Shown here: piece after piece, positions 25,837 to 33,911 of the stretch | How the letters are laid out: every line of letters starts with the position of its first letter | Numbering within the stretch: the stretch's first letter is position 1 | Virus record (IMG/VR): IMGVR_UViG_3300028131_000005 | Span: 1 to 64,000 of that record | Length of the DNA: 64,000 nucleotides | Direction: 5' to 3' (one strand) | DNA from: a virus | Notes under the pieces: model-generated | Seen by the model: only the letters and a program-made list of their open reading frames with translations | The model's database searches: none | What the model was told of the DNA's origin: nothing | Program-made: the position numbers and the translations under genes

Positions 25837-26694
25837 ATGATACAACTCAACTTATATCCAAATCAAAAAAAAGGAATCGACTACGAAATTTATAAATTTC
25901 CAGATGGTCAACAATCTATTAAAATAGAAGATTTTGCATTTCAGCATGATGTTTTAGAGGTAGAAATTGTAAGCCCTTTTACTTCATTCCTAGATTTAGA
26001 ATTAATAATCTGTGCTAACCAAGCCCTTAAAGAAATGGGAGTTCAAAAAGTCAGTTTATATACCCCATATTTCTTAGGTGGTAGAAGTGATAGAAAATTC
26101 GAAGAAGGAACTTCAAACTATTTAAAAACAGTAGTTTGTCCAATTATTAACAGTCAAAACTTTGATAGAGTTACTGTTTTAGACCCACATTCAGATGTAA
26201 TAGAAGCGTGTCTTAATAACTTCAAAGGAATCGATACTCTTGATTTTGCTGATCAGGTTTTAAAAGATGTAAAAGACCAATATTACCCAACATCGGAATA
26301 CCCAGTGGTACTTGTATCTCCAGATGCAGGAGCTCTCAAAAAAGTATTCAAAATTCAGAAAGCTACAAAGATTGAAAATCTTGTAATTGGCTCTAAAAAT
26401 AGAGATGTTAAAGGTCAAATAACACATACTTCTATTTCAGGACTGAAAGACATAAATATCTCAAACGCAACCTATGTTATCTTTGATGATATATGCGATG
26501 GAGGTAGAACCTTCCTTGAACTTGCTAAAGTTATAAAAAAAGAAAAAGAAAATGCTAGAATAGTTTTAGCAGTAACACATGGTCTCTTTACTAAAGGTCT
26601 TCCGATCGAACATGTCGACCATGTATACACCACAGACTCTATTGTTCGTGAATTTGAATCAAAGAGTCTTACTATTATAAATTGTAACAAATAA
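25837..26694 (+). CDS. ribose-phosphate pyrophosphokinase family enzyme (PRPP synthetase or ADPR-PP synthetase)
   Basis: Transfers pyrophosphate from ATP to a ribose 5-phosphate type acceptor. Family blocks present: PYFLGGRSDRKFE (77-89), DPHSD (116-120), VLVSPDAGALKKV (158-170) and the phosphoribosyl loop VIFDDICDGGRTF (214-226). At 285 residues it is shorter than cellular Prs (~315), and the DLHA-x-Q and SPD-x-GG-x-RA blocks are altered. It is followed 11 bases later by a Nampt-like gene. Either it makes PRPP for NMN synthesis, or it makes ADP-ribose pyrophosphate as in the phage NARP1 pathway; sequence alone does not decide. Confidence 0.85.
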   Translation: MIQLNLYPNQKKGIDYEIYKFPDGQQSIKIEDFAFQHDVLEVEIVSPFTSFLDLELIICANQALKEMGVQKVSLYTPYFLGGRSDRKFEEGTSNYLKTVVCPIINSQNFDRVTVLDPHSDVIEACLNNFKGIDTLDFADQVLKDVKDQYYPTSEYPVVLVSPDAGALKKVFKIQKATKIENLVIGSKNRDVKGQITHTSISGLKDINISNATYVIFDDICDGGRTFLELAKVIKKEKENARIVLAVTHGLFTKGLPIEHVDHVYTTDSIVREFESKSLTIINCNK

Positions 26695-26705
26695 ACCTAT
26701 ATAAT

Positions 26706-28223
26706 ATGAAAATGAATAGCTTATTTTTAACAGATGGTTACAAAACAGGACACCATCAACAATATCCAAAAGGAACAAACACTGTTTATTCCAACTGGAC
26801 ACCAAGAGGAAACAAGTACGCACCGAGAGGTTGTGATAAAGTTGTTTCATTTGGACAACAAATGGTAATTCAATGGTTAGTAGACCATTTCAATGAAAAC
26901 TTTTTTAGTCAGCCTAAAGAAGAAGTTTGTGGCCAAATGAAAACTGAATTGTCAATGTACTTAAATACAGACTATGATGTAACTCATTTTGAAGAACTTC
27001 ACGATTTAGGTTATCTTCCTATTGAAGTGAAATCTATAGAAGAAGGAATTGAAGTTCCTTTAAGAGTTCCAATGTTGACAGTGCAAAATACTGGAAACTT
27101 TGGATGGTTGACTAACTTTTTAGAGACTATTTTCTCTAACATGTTATGGCAACCAATGACTTCAGCAACAATCGCTTTATTATATAAGCGAATTTTAACT
27201 GAAGGTGCTTTAAAAACGGATAAAGATGCAATTGGTTTCGTAGACTTCCAAGGACATGACTTTTCTATGAGAGGAATGGGAGGATTTATGAGTACCATCT
27301 TAAGTGGACTAGGACACGCTGCCGCATTTAGTGGAAGTGATTCTTTGCCAGTTATTGCAGCAGCCAGAAACTACTATGATGAAGATGGTTTTATCGTCGG
27401 TTCAGTAAACGCTACAGAGCATTCAGTAATGTGTGCTGGAACTAAAGGAGATGAATTAGGAACCTTTAGAAGATTGATGGAGACTTATCCAACAGGAATA
27501 TTAAGTATTGTATCTGATACTTGGGACTTATGGACAGTAGTCACTGATTATTTACCAACTTTAAAAGACGAAATCATGAGTCGAGATGGTAAAATAGTTA
27601 TTCGACCTGACAGTGGAGACCCAGTAGATATTCTTTGTGGATATAACTCTCTTACGACAGACGAGTTCAAGGGCAAGGCAATCACTGTGGGTGATGCACA
27701 TCCTGCTAATAAAGGTTTAATTGAACTTTTATGGGAAACCTTTGGAGGAACCACAAATTCACAGGGTTACAAAGTCTTAGACCAGCATATTGGAGCAATT
27801 TATGGAGATAGTATTACTCCAGATCGAGCAAGACAAATTATTGAAAGACTTGCTAGAAAAGGATTCGCTTCTACAAACGTAGTTCTAGGTATTGGAAGTT
27901 ACACTTATCAGTACAACACTAGAGATACATTTGGTTTCGCGATGAAAGCAACCTATGTTGAAGTTGAAGGAAAAGGAAGAGAAATCTTTAAAGACCCTAT
28001 CACAGATGATGGAACCAAAAAATCTGCAAAAGGTTTATTACATGTAAGTAAGAACCCAGAAACTGGAGAACTAGAACTAAGAGATATGGTTTCTAGAAAA
28101 ACAGAAGCAGAAGGAGAATTGAAAACTATCTTCAAAGACGGTAAATTCTACAATAGAACTACCTTAACTGAAGTTAGAAATAAAATCTCTAACTTAATTA
28201 CAAACCCTAAATTGGTTAAATAA
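26706..28223 (+). CDS. nicotinamide phosphoribosyltransferase family enzyme (NadV/Nampt-like)
   Basis: Joins nicotinamide to an activated ribose donor. The 505 residues match Nampt/NadV (about 460-490). Visible features: SLFLTDGYKTGHHQQYPKGT at the N-terminus, DFQGHDFSMRGMGG, ATEHSVMC, the phosphate-binding block IRPDSGDPVDI, and GDSITPDRA. It forms a two-gene operon with the Prs-like gene behind an early promoter and ends at a strong terminator, a self-contained NAD(+) unit. In NARP1 a member of this family (Namat) uses ADPR-PP and yields NAD(+) directly; in NMN salvage an NMN adenylyltransferase would also be needed, and none is seen here. Confidence 0.92.
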   Translation: MKMNSLFLTDGYKTGHHQQYPKGTNTVYSNWTPRGNKYAPRGCDKVVSFGQQMVIQWLVDHFNENFFSQPKEEVCGQMKTELSMYLNTDYDVTHFEELHDLGYLPIEVKSIEEGIEVPLRVPMLTVQNTGNFGWLTNFLETIFSNMLWQPMTSATIALLYKRILTEGALKTDKDAIGFVDFQGHDFSMRGMGGFMSTILSGLGHAAAFSGSDSLPVIAAARNYYDEDGFIVGSVNATEHSVMCAGTKGDELGTFRRLMETYPTGILSIVSDTWDLWTVVTDYLPTLKDEIMSRDGKIVIRPDSGDPVDILCGYNSLTTDEFKGKAITVGDAHPANKGLIELLWETFGGTTNSQGYKVLDQHIGAIYGDSITPDRARQIIERLARKGFASTNVVLGIGSYTYQYNTRDTFGFAMKATYVEVEGKGREIFKDPITDDGTKKSAKGLLHVSKNPETGELELRDMVSRKTEAEGELKTIFKDGKFYNRTTLTEVRNKISNLITNPKLVK

Positions 28224-28240
28224 AAATCATAGATAAATAC

Positions 28241-28269
28241 AGCAGAGTGAAACTATTCACTCTGCTTTT
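28241..28269 (+). terminator. hairpin terminator after Nampt-like gene
   Basis: An 11-bp perfect stem (AGCAGAGTGAA/TTCACTCTGCT) with a 4-base loop, followed by TTTTATATT. Ends the NAD operon. Confidence 0.8.
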
Positions 28270-28280
28270 ATATTAAAAAT

Positions 28281-28550
28281 ATGCATTTAAAAGAACAAAT
28301 AACATACGTTAAAAAAATTGTAGGTAGTTGCAAAACAGAAGAACAAAAAACTGTAGCAACTTCTTGGGCTGAAAAGTGGGCCAAAAGAACACAAAAGATA
28401 TTCCCAAACGTCATAGACAATTGGGTAGATTTATTTATAGAGGTTATGCAAGTTGACTGTGCATGTTCAACTGGAAAAGTTGTTAAGTCACATAACCCAA
28501 AATGTAGTTATATGAATGAAATTTTTGGAGAAGATGTGGGAGAGAGATAG
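28281..28550 (+). CDS. small Cys-containing protein
   Basis: An 89-residue helical protein whose C-terminal third holds CACSTG and a later Cys (HNPKCSYM), a possible metal site. No family recognised. The following lipoprotein gene overlaps its end. Confidence 0.6.
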   Translation: MHLKEQITYVKKIVGSCKTEEQKTVATSWAEKWAKRTQKIFPNVIDNWVDLFIEVMQVDCACSTGKVVKSHNPKCSYMNEIFGEDVGER

Positions 28551-28803
28551 TAGACTTTTAATGGCTTTCCTTTTATTTCTTTTAGGAGTAATTCTTTTAG
28601 CTTCATGCGGAACCAGAGTAGTTACAATAAAAGAACAGATTCCTGTAACTTATAACTATGAAATAGAGACTCCACATTATAATTTAAGTGGAGCTTGTTT
28701 TCCTCAAAAAACATTGCGATTTTCTTATAAAGATACGGTAGAATTAGAATATGAATATGTTAGAAATATTAACAGATATATAAGGAGAAATGGCAAAAAA
28801 TAA
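28534..28803 (+). CDS. putative lipoprotein
   Basis: With the ATG at 28534 the protein has 89 residues and a lipoprotein signal: basic N-terminus, hydrophobic stretch, and lipobox LLASC with Cys25. Starts at 28516 or 28561 are also in frame; the last would give a shorter signal. The mature part is small, Tyr-rich and basic at the end. Lipoproteins next to lysis genes can be spanins, but the endolysin is 10 kb away. Confidence 0.6.
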   Translation: MWERDSRLLMAFLLFLLGVILLASCGTRVVTIKEQIPVTYNYEIETPHYNLSGACFPQKTLRFSYKDTVELEYEYVRNINRYIRRNGKK

Positions 28804-29113
28804 AAAGAGCGTGAAGACAATTAAAGTAATGAAAGAAGAGTATAAAACTCTTAAACCTGGTGAGTTCAGACATGTTATTTTAGAGAACTTTTTCTTTGGT
28901 TTAAGTGGAGCTATCATAGTTCCATTTATTGCTGTAAGACTAGATATTGCAGTTCTTATTTGTTACATGATTCATTACTTCTATATTAGCAAGGTTATTA
29001 ACAGACCTAAATACGTTACCAGTCTTGCAAAGTTTCTATTATTCCCTATTCCTACTGCACTAGGAGGGTTCACAGGATACAAATTAGCATATTATATAAG
29101 TACACTACTATGA
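28790..29113 (+). CDS. multi-span membrane protein
   Basis: A 107-residue protein with a basic N-terminus and three hydrophobic segments (about 33-52, 54-66, 80-105). It overlaps the lipoprotein gene by 14 bases. No family recognised. Confidence 0.65.
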   Translation: MAKNKKSVKTIKVMKEEYKTLKPGEFRHVILENFFFGLSGAIIVPFIAVRLDIAVLICYMIHYFYISKVINRPKYVTSLAKFLLFPIPTALGGFTGYKLAYYISTLL

Positions 29114-29286
29114 CAAAACAAAATACACAGAAAGACTACGAGCATGTTAATTTAATTCTTAAAGAAGCAGAAAAGCACGGTTTAAGATGGGAAGTAGAGA
29201 ACACGGCTACAAAAATAATAAAAGAATACCCAACTATGGAAATAGTAGATGCGTTCACCCATGCATTTAATGATTGGGTAAAATAA
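29110..29286 (+). CDS. small hypothetical protein
   Basis: A 58-residue helical charged ORF starting MTKQNTQKDYEH, with an ATGA overlap with the membrane protein gene. No domain recognised. Confidence 0.6.
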   Translation: MTKQNTQKDYEHVNLILKEAEKHGLRWEVENTATKIIKEYPTMEIVDAFTHAFNDWVK

Positions 29287-29292
29287 ACTAAA

Positions 29293-29481
29293 ATGGCAAA
29301 ATTAATAAAAACAGTAATAATACAAAAAACAATTACTTACGAGGCAGATCTTTCTAAGCAAGAAATAGAACAGTACCTGGAAAATGAAGATAGCTGTGTA
29401 CTATTTAATTTTGAAGAAACTGACTGTAAAGAAAGACAAACTGAATGGGTAAGAATTTACACGGACCAAACACCATATTAA
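29293..29481 (+). CDS. small hypothetical protein
   Basis: A 62-residue protein with a beta-strand start (KTVIIQKTITYEA) and an acidic helix, followed by two Cys. Six bases after the previous stop; no family recognised. Confidence 0.6.
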   Translation: MAKLIKTVIIQKTITYEADLSKQEIEQYLENEDSCVLFNFEETDCKERQTEWVRIYTDQTPY

Positions 29482-29646
29482 ATGACAAGAAAGGAATATG
29501 AAAATCAGCTTAATTCATTATTAGAGCAGATTCAAGAATTAGAAAAAGTACCAGGAAAAAGATCTTCTGAAAAAGTAAGACAACTAAGAACCGAAGTAGC
29601 AAGAACTAAATTAGAAAATTTAAAGTTTTCTAATGTTTTACGCTAA
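29482..29646 (+). CDS. small coiled-coil protein
   Basis: A 54-residue ORF (MTRKEYENQLNSLLEQ start) that follows the preceding stop with no gap and is predicted to be one long helix. Confidence 0.6.
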   Translation: MTRKEYENQLNSLLEQIQELEKVPGKRSSEKVRQLRTEVARTKLENLKFSNVLR

Positions 29647-29682
29647 GTGATAAACTATTTTTAACTTTTTTATATAATACAC

Positions 29683-30156
29683 ATGAAACTTATTTTAGTA
29701 GGAAAAGCAGCAGCAGGAAAAGATTATTTAAGAGAAAGATTAGAACATAAATCTTTTATTTCTGGTGTAAGTCATACAACACGTCCTCCAAGAAAAACAG
29801 AAACAGACGGAGTAGACTATCATTATACTACAGAAGAGAAATTTAAAGAGCTTATAGATTCTGGAGAAATGTTAGAACACATGATATTTAAAGGAACCTA
29901 TTATGGTTTAACAAGAGAAGAGTTTGATAAAGGCGACATACTTATTATGTCTCCAGAAGGTCTAGAACTTTTACCAGAAGATATTAAAAAACAATGTATG
30001 ATAATCTATTTAGATATCGAACCAACTACCAGATTAGTCCGATTAATCTTACGCGATGATAAAAACGATACATTAGAGCGTAGATTTGAGGCAGATGAAA
30101 AGCAATTTAAAAACTTTGAAGAATTCGATTTAAGGGTAACGAATTCCGAATTTTAA
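29683..30156 (+). CDS. guanylate kinase-like enzyme
   Basis: Predicted to phosphorylate GMP or dGMP to the diphosphate for phage DNA synthesis. P-loop GKAAAGKD is at residues 7-14; the GMP-binding segment SHTTRPPRKTETDGVDYHY (31-49) and EHMIFKGTYYG (about 69-79) match guanylate kinases, as does MSPEGLELL. At 157 residues it is shorter than bacterial Gmk (~205) because the C-terminal helices are reduced. A TATATAAT sequence lies directly upstream. Confidence 0.85.
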   Translation: MKLILVGKAAAGKDYLRERLEHKSFISGVSHTTRPPRKTETDGVDYHYTTEEKFKELIDSGEMLEHMIFKGTYYGLTREEFDKGDILIMSPEGLELLPEDIKKQCMIIYLDIEPTTRLVRLILRDDKNDTLERRFEADEKQFKNFEEFDLRVTNSEF

Positions 30157-30157
30157 A

Positions 30158-30166
30158 GATATATAA
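30158..30166 (+). promoter_or_regulatory. late-type motif GATATATAA
   Basis: In the 34-base gap before the coiled-coil protein gene at 30191. Confidence 0.5.
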
Positions 30167-30190
30167 CTAACACCCTAAAATTTATATTAA

Positions 30191-30739
30191 ATGTCAAAAC
30201 TAGAAGACTTAAAAACAAAAAGAGATGAACTAGAAGCTGAAGCAACAAGATTAGCTGAATTAGAAGCATCCAAAATTTTCACAGTAGAAATTGATGATGT
30301 GAAAATGATTAAAACAATCCAAGACCACCTTAACAAAGGTTACACATGGACTACAAAAAATGCAGCAATTATCGTAACTTTATACGATAAATTGAAAACT
30401 GAAAGAACTCGAATCACTAAAGAATTTGCTGAACTCGAAACAGACCAAGAGGTTGCTGATTATCAACCAGTTCTAGAGTTAAAAGCATATGAGCTTAACG
30501 GACTTTACCAAGCCCTATTGAATGTAAATGGCGAAGGTATTGAAAATGCTAGAAAATTCATTAGAATGCTAACATTAGTAGGAGAATCAGTTACAACAGC
30601 AATGACTGAAATGTCAGAGTCTAATAAAGTCATGACTGATTTACATGTAGAACTAAATGACGTTGATGGAACTATCCAACATTTAGAAGATGCAGAAAAC
30701 AGAGAAGAAGTCGAACCAACGTTAACTAGCGAGGGATAG
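30191..30739 (+). CDS. coiled-coil protein, possibly virion associated
   Basis: A 182-residue acidic, mainly helical protein with heptad patterns at both ends. It is preceded by the late-type motif, so it may be made late and be structural. No family recognised. Confidence 0.6.
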   Translation: MSKLEDLKTKRDELEAEATRLAELEASKIFTVEIDDVKMIKTIQDHLNKGYTWTTKNAAIIVTLYDKLKTERTRITKEFAELETDQEVADYQPVLELKAYELNGLYQALLNVNGEGIENARKFIRMLTLVGESVTTAMTEMSESNKVMTDLHVELNDVDGTIQHLEDAENREEVEPTLTSEG

Positions 30740-30746
30740 GATTTAT

Positions 30747-31274
30747 ATGGAAGGTAAAACTTATATAACATCAAACATGCAACTTGGAAGGCCTTCTGCC
30801 ATTGGAAAATGGAAACGGCCTTTCAAGAATGTTGATGAAATGACAGAAACTCTAATTAAGAATTGGAATGATACTGTTACGAACAGAGACGTTGTATATC
30901 ATTTAGGTAACTTTGCATGGGACCCTAAAACAGCTTACGATTCAGTAATGGCTCTTAATGGCCGAGAAATTTATTTTATTCAAGCAGAAACAGATGCTCC
31001 TTTATTAGAGCTTTGGCAAAAAGATACGCTACCTGAAAAAGTCAAAATTATTGATGACGTCTGTTTTGATGCTGAAAAAAACAGAGTTTACTCATATTGG
31101 CCTTTAAAGGAATGGAAAAACAAATCCAAGGGATCTTATAATATTATTGGGTATCCAAATAGAAAATACAAAACTAATCCCAAAAATAAAGTTATTAATT
31201 GCAGCGTAGAGCAATGTAACTATAAACCACAAGATTTAGAATCAATACTAGGTCTTCTCAATGAAATAGGATAA
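30747..31274 (+). CDS. calcineurin-like phosphoesterase with degenerate active site
   Basis: The 175 residues follow the layout of small phage-type metallophosphoesterases (FKNVDEMTETLIKNWND, VVYHLG, MALNGREIYFI, NCSVEQCNYKP), but the metal-binding residues expected in each block are missing. Asp-x-His is Asn10-Met-Gln12; the Asp of YHLGD is Asn55; Gly-Asn-His-Asp is Ala80-Glu-Thr-Asp; and the Gly-His-x-His block is GYPNRK. The fold appears kept while the di-metal centre is lost, so this is probably a binding or inhibitory protein rather than an enzyme. It starts seven bases after the coiled-coil gene. Confidence 0.75.
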   Translation: MEGKTYITSNMQLGRPSAIGKWKRPFKNVDEMTETLIKNWNDTVTNRDVVYHLGNFAWDPKTAYDSVMALNGREIYFIQAETDAPLLELWQKDTLPEKVKIIDDVCFDAEKNRVYSYWPLKEWKNKSKGSYNIIGYPNRKYKTNPKNKVINCSVEQCNYKPQDLESILGLLNEIG

Positions 31275-31297
31275 AAAAAATTGAAAATAAATGCCAT

Positions 31298-31340
31298 AAA
31301 GTTTTTTTATGTCGTTTATTTTTGTTATATTTATACTATA
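31298..31340 (+). promoter_or_regulatory. early-type phage promoter, copy 6
   Basis: GTTTTTTTATGTCGTTT, 8-bp spacer, TATATTTATACTATA. Twenty bases before the sigma factor gene, so the sigma factor belongs to the early set. Confidence 0.8.
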
Positions 31341-31359
31341 ATTAAAAAACATAAAAAAT

Positions 31360-31959
31360 ATGAAACAAGCGACTTACAGAGAATTAGGAGAAAACTTCTA
31401 CAACACACGAACAGAAAAAGACTATAACAAGCTCTATTTAAGAGTTAAACCAGGTCTAAAGAATTACATATTCAAAATGGTAAAAGACAGCGAAGTGGCT
31501 GAAGATTTACTTTCTAATACTCTAGTAAAATTGTGGACTAAAATAGACCAATACAATCCAGAATGGCAAATCACAACTTGGTTATATAAAATTGCATTCA
31601 ATGAGTCTCTTGCTTATATTAGAGAAAGAAACAAAAAGTCTTCTCTAGATGGAATGAGAGATGCTGGAGTTCAGCTTTCAAGCAGTGGAGTTGTTAATGA
31701 TTCTATCTCAGGTCTAATTGCAAGTTTTGAACAAAAAACTGAAGAAGACTTCATTATGGAAGATGAAGAAATCATGGACCAGTATTATGGAGCTCTTAAA
31801 GCAATCAATGATTTAAAGCCAATGTATAAAGGTATCATGGAAGACCGTCTTATCAAAAACATGAAATATGAAGATATTGCAGATAAGCACAACGTTAATC
31901 TTCAAACTGTTAAAAACAGAATTCGTAGAGGTAAAGTATTAATCGCAGAAAATATTTAA
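31360..31959 (+). CDS. ECF-type RNA polymerase sigma factor
   Basis: A 199-residue sigma-70 family protein. Region 2 covers about residues 18-90, with SEVAEDLLSNTLVKLW and ITTWLYKIAFN (core binding and -10 recognition). Region 4 covers about 145-195, with the helix-turn-helix MKYEDIADKHNVNLQTVKNR. There is no region 1 or 3, as in ECF factors. It lies behind early-type promoter copy 6 and is the best candidate for directing host polymerase to the GATATATAA late motifs. Bacteroidetes ECF sigmas have similar length. Confidence 0.88.
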   Translation: MKQATYRELGENFYNTRTEKDYNKLYLRVKPGLKNYIFKMVKDSEVAEDLLSNTLVKLWTKIDQYNPEWQITTWLYKIAFNESLAYIRERNKKSSLDGMRDAGVQLSSSGVVNDSISGLIASFEQKTEEDFIMEDEEIMDQYYGALKAINDLKPMYKGIMEDRLIKNMKYEDIADKHNVNLQTVKNRIRRGKVLIAENI

Positions 31960-31961
31960 AA

Positions 31962-32147
31962 ATGGATAAAGATTTAACAGAAAAAGAAGTAGAGATGTTA
32001 GTAAGATTAAACTCTAGAGCTATGAAAATAATTTTAATAGAAGAGCATTTCTTAAAAAAGAAATTAAGAATCGATACTAAGTACTTAGATACTCTTACGA
32101 CAAAAGAAATAGACGAAATACTAAACACTCATTGCATTGAAAAATAG
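31962..32147 (+). CDS. small hypothetical protein next to sigma factor
   Basis: A 61-residue helical charged ORF two bases after the sigma stop. It could be an accessory or anti-sigma protein by position only; no domain recognised. Confidence 0.6.
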   Translation: MDKDLTEKEVEMLVRLNSRAMKIILIEEHFLKKKLRIDTKYLDTLTTKEIDEILNTHCIEK

Positions 32148-32304
32148 TAAACTCATAAAAATAACCTATTATGTTTCAGGAGAAACTTCTATCATAGAAG
32201 TAGAGGCTTTAACAGAAAGTTCTTTAGAATTTTATATGGAACAATATCAAAGAAATAGAGAAGCTTTTAAGTGGGAAATTGTAGAAAATAAACAGGATAT
32301 ATAA
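32137..32304 (+). CDS. small hypothetical protein, TTG start
   Basis: A 55-residue ORF (KLIKITYYVSG beginning, acidic end) that must start at TTG 32137 because no ATG is available before its conserved-looking strands; it overlaps the previous gene by 11 bases. Its last codons GAT ATA TAA are themselves a late-type motif. Confidence 0.45.
   Translation: MKNSKLIKITYYVSGETSIIEVEALTESSLEFYMEQYQRNREAFKWEIVENKQDI
32296..32304 (+). promoter_or_regulatory. late-type motif GATATATAA
   Basis: Overlaps the stop of the preceding small ORF and lies 20 bases before the glycosyltransferase-like gene that leads the sulfotransferase cassette. Confidence 0.5.
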
Positions 32305-32323
32305 TATTCACTCAGAATATACA

Positions 32324-33226
32324 TTGTTTAAAATGAAAAATTGCATTGTACGCATACTTGGTAACGATCTTAGCGGTATTCATGGAGAAAATCAAACTTT
32401 TTCAAATTTAGAATTTACATTAACACACGAACAAGATTTCCAAAACACTGATAAACTCTATATTCTAAATAGGATTGTAAATAAAGAAAAGCGCAAAAGA
32501 ATAATCAATCTTTTAAATAAATACAACACTGATTATCTAGAGATAAAATTTTTAAAAGAAGATTTCGATAAATGGTATGAAATTGAAGATGTTTGTAAAA
32601 AATGGAGTGATTCAAAAACACTTAAAAATATTTTAAAAAATAAATATCGACAAAGAGAGATTTATGAAAGTCTCAAATACCTAAATAGATACGTTATTAA
32701 TATTAACGGTGCTAGAAATTTTGCGCTTGACTATTGCAAAAAGAAATATAAGTGGAGCTTTATTTTAGATTCTAATTCATTTTTACTAGAAGATTTCAAT
32801 AGTATCTTAACAAATGTAGACAGCAGTGTCGAATATATTGCTATTCCACAGATAAGAATTCATTCAAATGATGACATATTTTTACCAGAAAAACTAAATA
32901 AATATCAAAAGAAAGAACCTCAATTGATTTTTAAAAACACATCAAAGATTACTTTTAATTCAAATATGACATATGGCGTCGGCGATAAGGCAGAACTTCT
33001 TAGAGTTTTAAATATTCCTGGAATTTGGGATATTTGGAAAAATAGCGATGTACTATTTGGTATTAAAGACAGGCCAAAGGAAGACGTCAAACACTTAATT
33101 ACAGGTAGGATAATACGCCTTAGCCATTATAATAAAACCATGGATGATTCATATACCAATTTTTTAAATAGATTAAGCGGTTTATTTAATTTAATAAAAG
33201 AAATTAGAGAAGGAAAATATGATTAA
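32324..33226 (+). CDS. glycosyltransferase-like protein (GT-A type)
   Basis: A 300-residue protein with the pattern of a family-2-like group of bacterial and phage proteins: RILGNDLSGIHGENQT near the N-terminus, then TDKLYILNRIV, then NINGARNFALDYCKKKY and WSFILDSNSFL, where a Asp-x-Asn replaces the usual Asp-x-Asp sugar-nucleotide motif. It leads four overlapping genes with three sulfotransferase-like products, so it may build or alter a sugar that is then sulfated. Donor and acceptor unknown. A start at the second Met (three codons in) is possible. Confidence 0.65.
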   Translation: MFKMKNCIVRILGNDLSGIHGENQTFSNLEFTLTHEQDFQNTDKLYILNRIVNKEKRKRIINLLNKYNTDYLEIKFLKEDFDKWYEIEDVCKKWSDSKTLKNILKNKYRQREIYESLKYLNRYVININGARNFALDYCKKKYKWSFILDSNSFLLEDFNSILTNVDSSVEYIAIPQIRIHSNDDIFLPEKLNKYQKKEPQLIFKNTSKITFNSNMTYGVGDKAELLRVLNIPGIWDIWKNSDVLFGIKDRPKEDVKHLITGRIIRLSHYNKTMDDSYTNFLNRLSGLFNLIKEIREGKYD

Positions 33227-33911
33227 AAATTATACAATTTATGGCGAAAGAGCCTCTGGAACTTCTTTTTTAGAGGAAGCAATAAATTACAATTTTAATA
33301 TTGAATTAACTTGGGATTTTGGCTGGAAACATTTTTTTGGCCATGACCAATTAATAAATACCAACGAAACTTTATTTATAGGAATTGTTAGAGACCCACA
33401 TGAATGGCTTAATAGCCTTTATAAGAAGCCATGGCACTTAGAATATTATACTGACATTTACGGATTTTTAAACGATGAGTTTTTTAGTATCAATAATGAA
33501 AATACAAAGTGGCAACATCTTGAAGAAAATGTTAAGGGAGTTACAAAAAAACTAAATTCTGAAATTATCGAAGATAGAAATATTAAAACAGGAAATAGAT
33601 ATAAAAATATATTTGAGTGCAGAGAAGTTAAGTTAGATTATTTATGTAATACTATGCCAAGTTTAGTCGATAACTATATTTTAATAAAATATGAAGATCT
33701 TAGAGATGATTACATAAACACTTTAAAAAATATAGAAAATAAATTTAAAATAAAAAGAAAGCACCACAATATCGCCAAAATCGAATATTATAAAAAGAAT
33801 AAAAGTAAGAAGTTTATTAAATCAAATAATGTTCATTATATAGACATCGACTTTATTAGAAGGCATGGATATTTTAATTCTAATACAGAAAAAAAACTGG
33901 GATATTCATGA
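33219..33911 (+). CDS. sulfotransferase-like protein 1
   Basis: A 230-residue protein with the two PAPS-binding signatures: the 5'-phosphosulfate loop GERASGTSFLEEAI (residues ~8-21) and the 3'-phosphate block GIVRDPHEWLNSLYKKPW (~54-71). Such enzymes transfer sulfate from PAPS to sugars or other acceptors. It overlaps the glycosyltransferase by eight bases and the next gene by four. Very AT-rich. Confidence 0.7.
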   Translation: MIKNYTIYGERASGTSFLEEAINYNFNIELTWDFGWKHFFGHDQLINTNETLFIGIVRDPHEWLNSLYKKPWHLEYYTDIYGFLNDEFFSINNENTKWQHLEENVKGVTKKLNSEIIEDRNIKTGNRYKNIFECREVKLDYLCNTMPSLVDNYILIKYEDLRDDYINTLKNIENKFKIKRKHHNIAKIEYYKKNKSKKFIKSNNVHYIDIDFIRRHGYFNSNTEKKLGYS

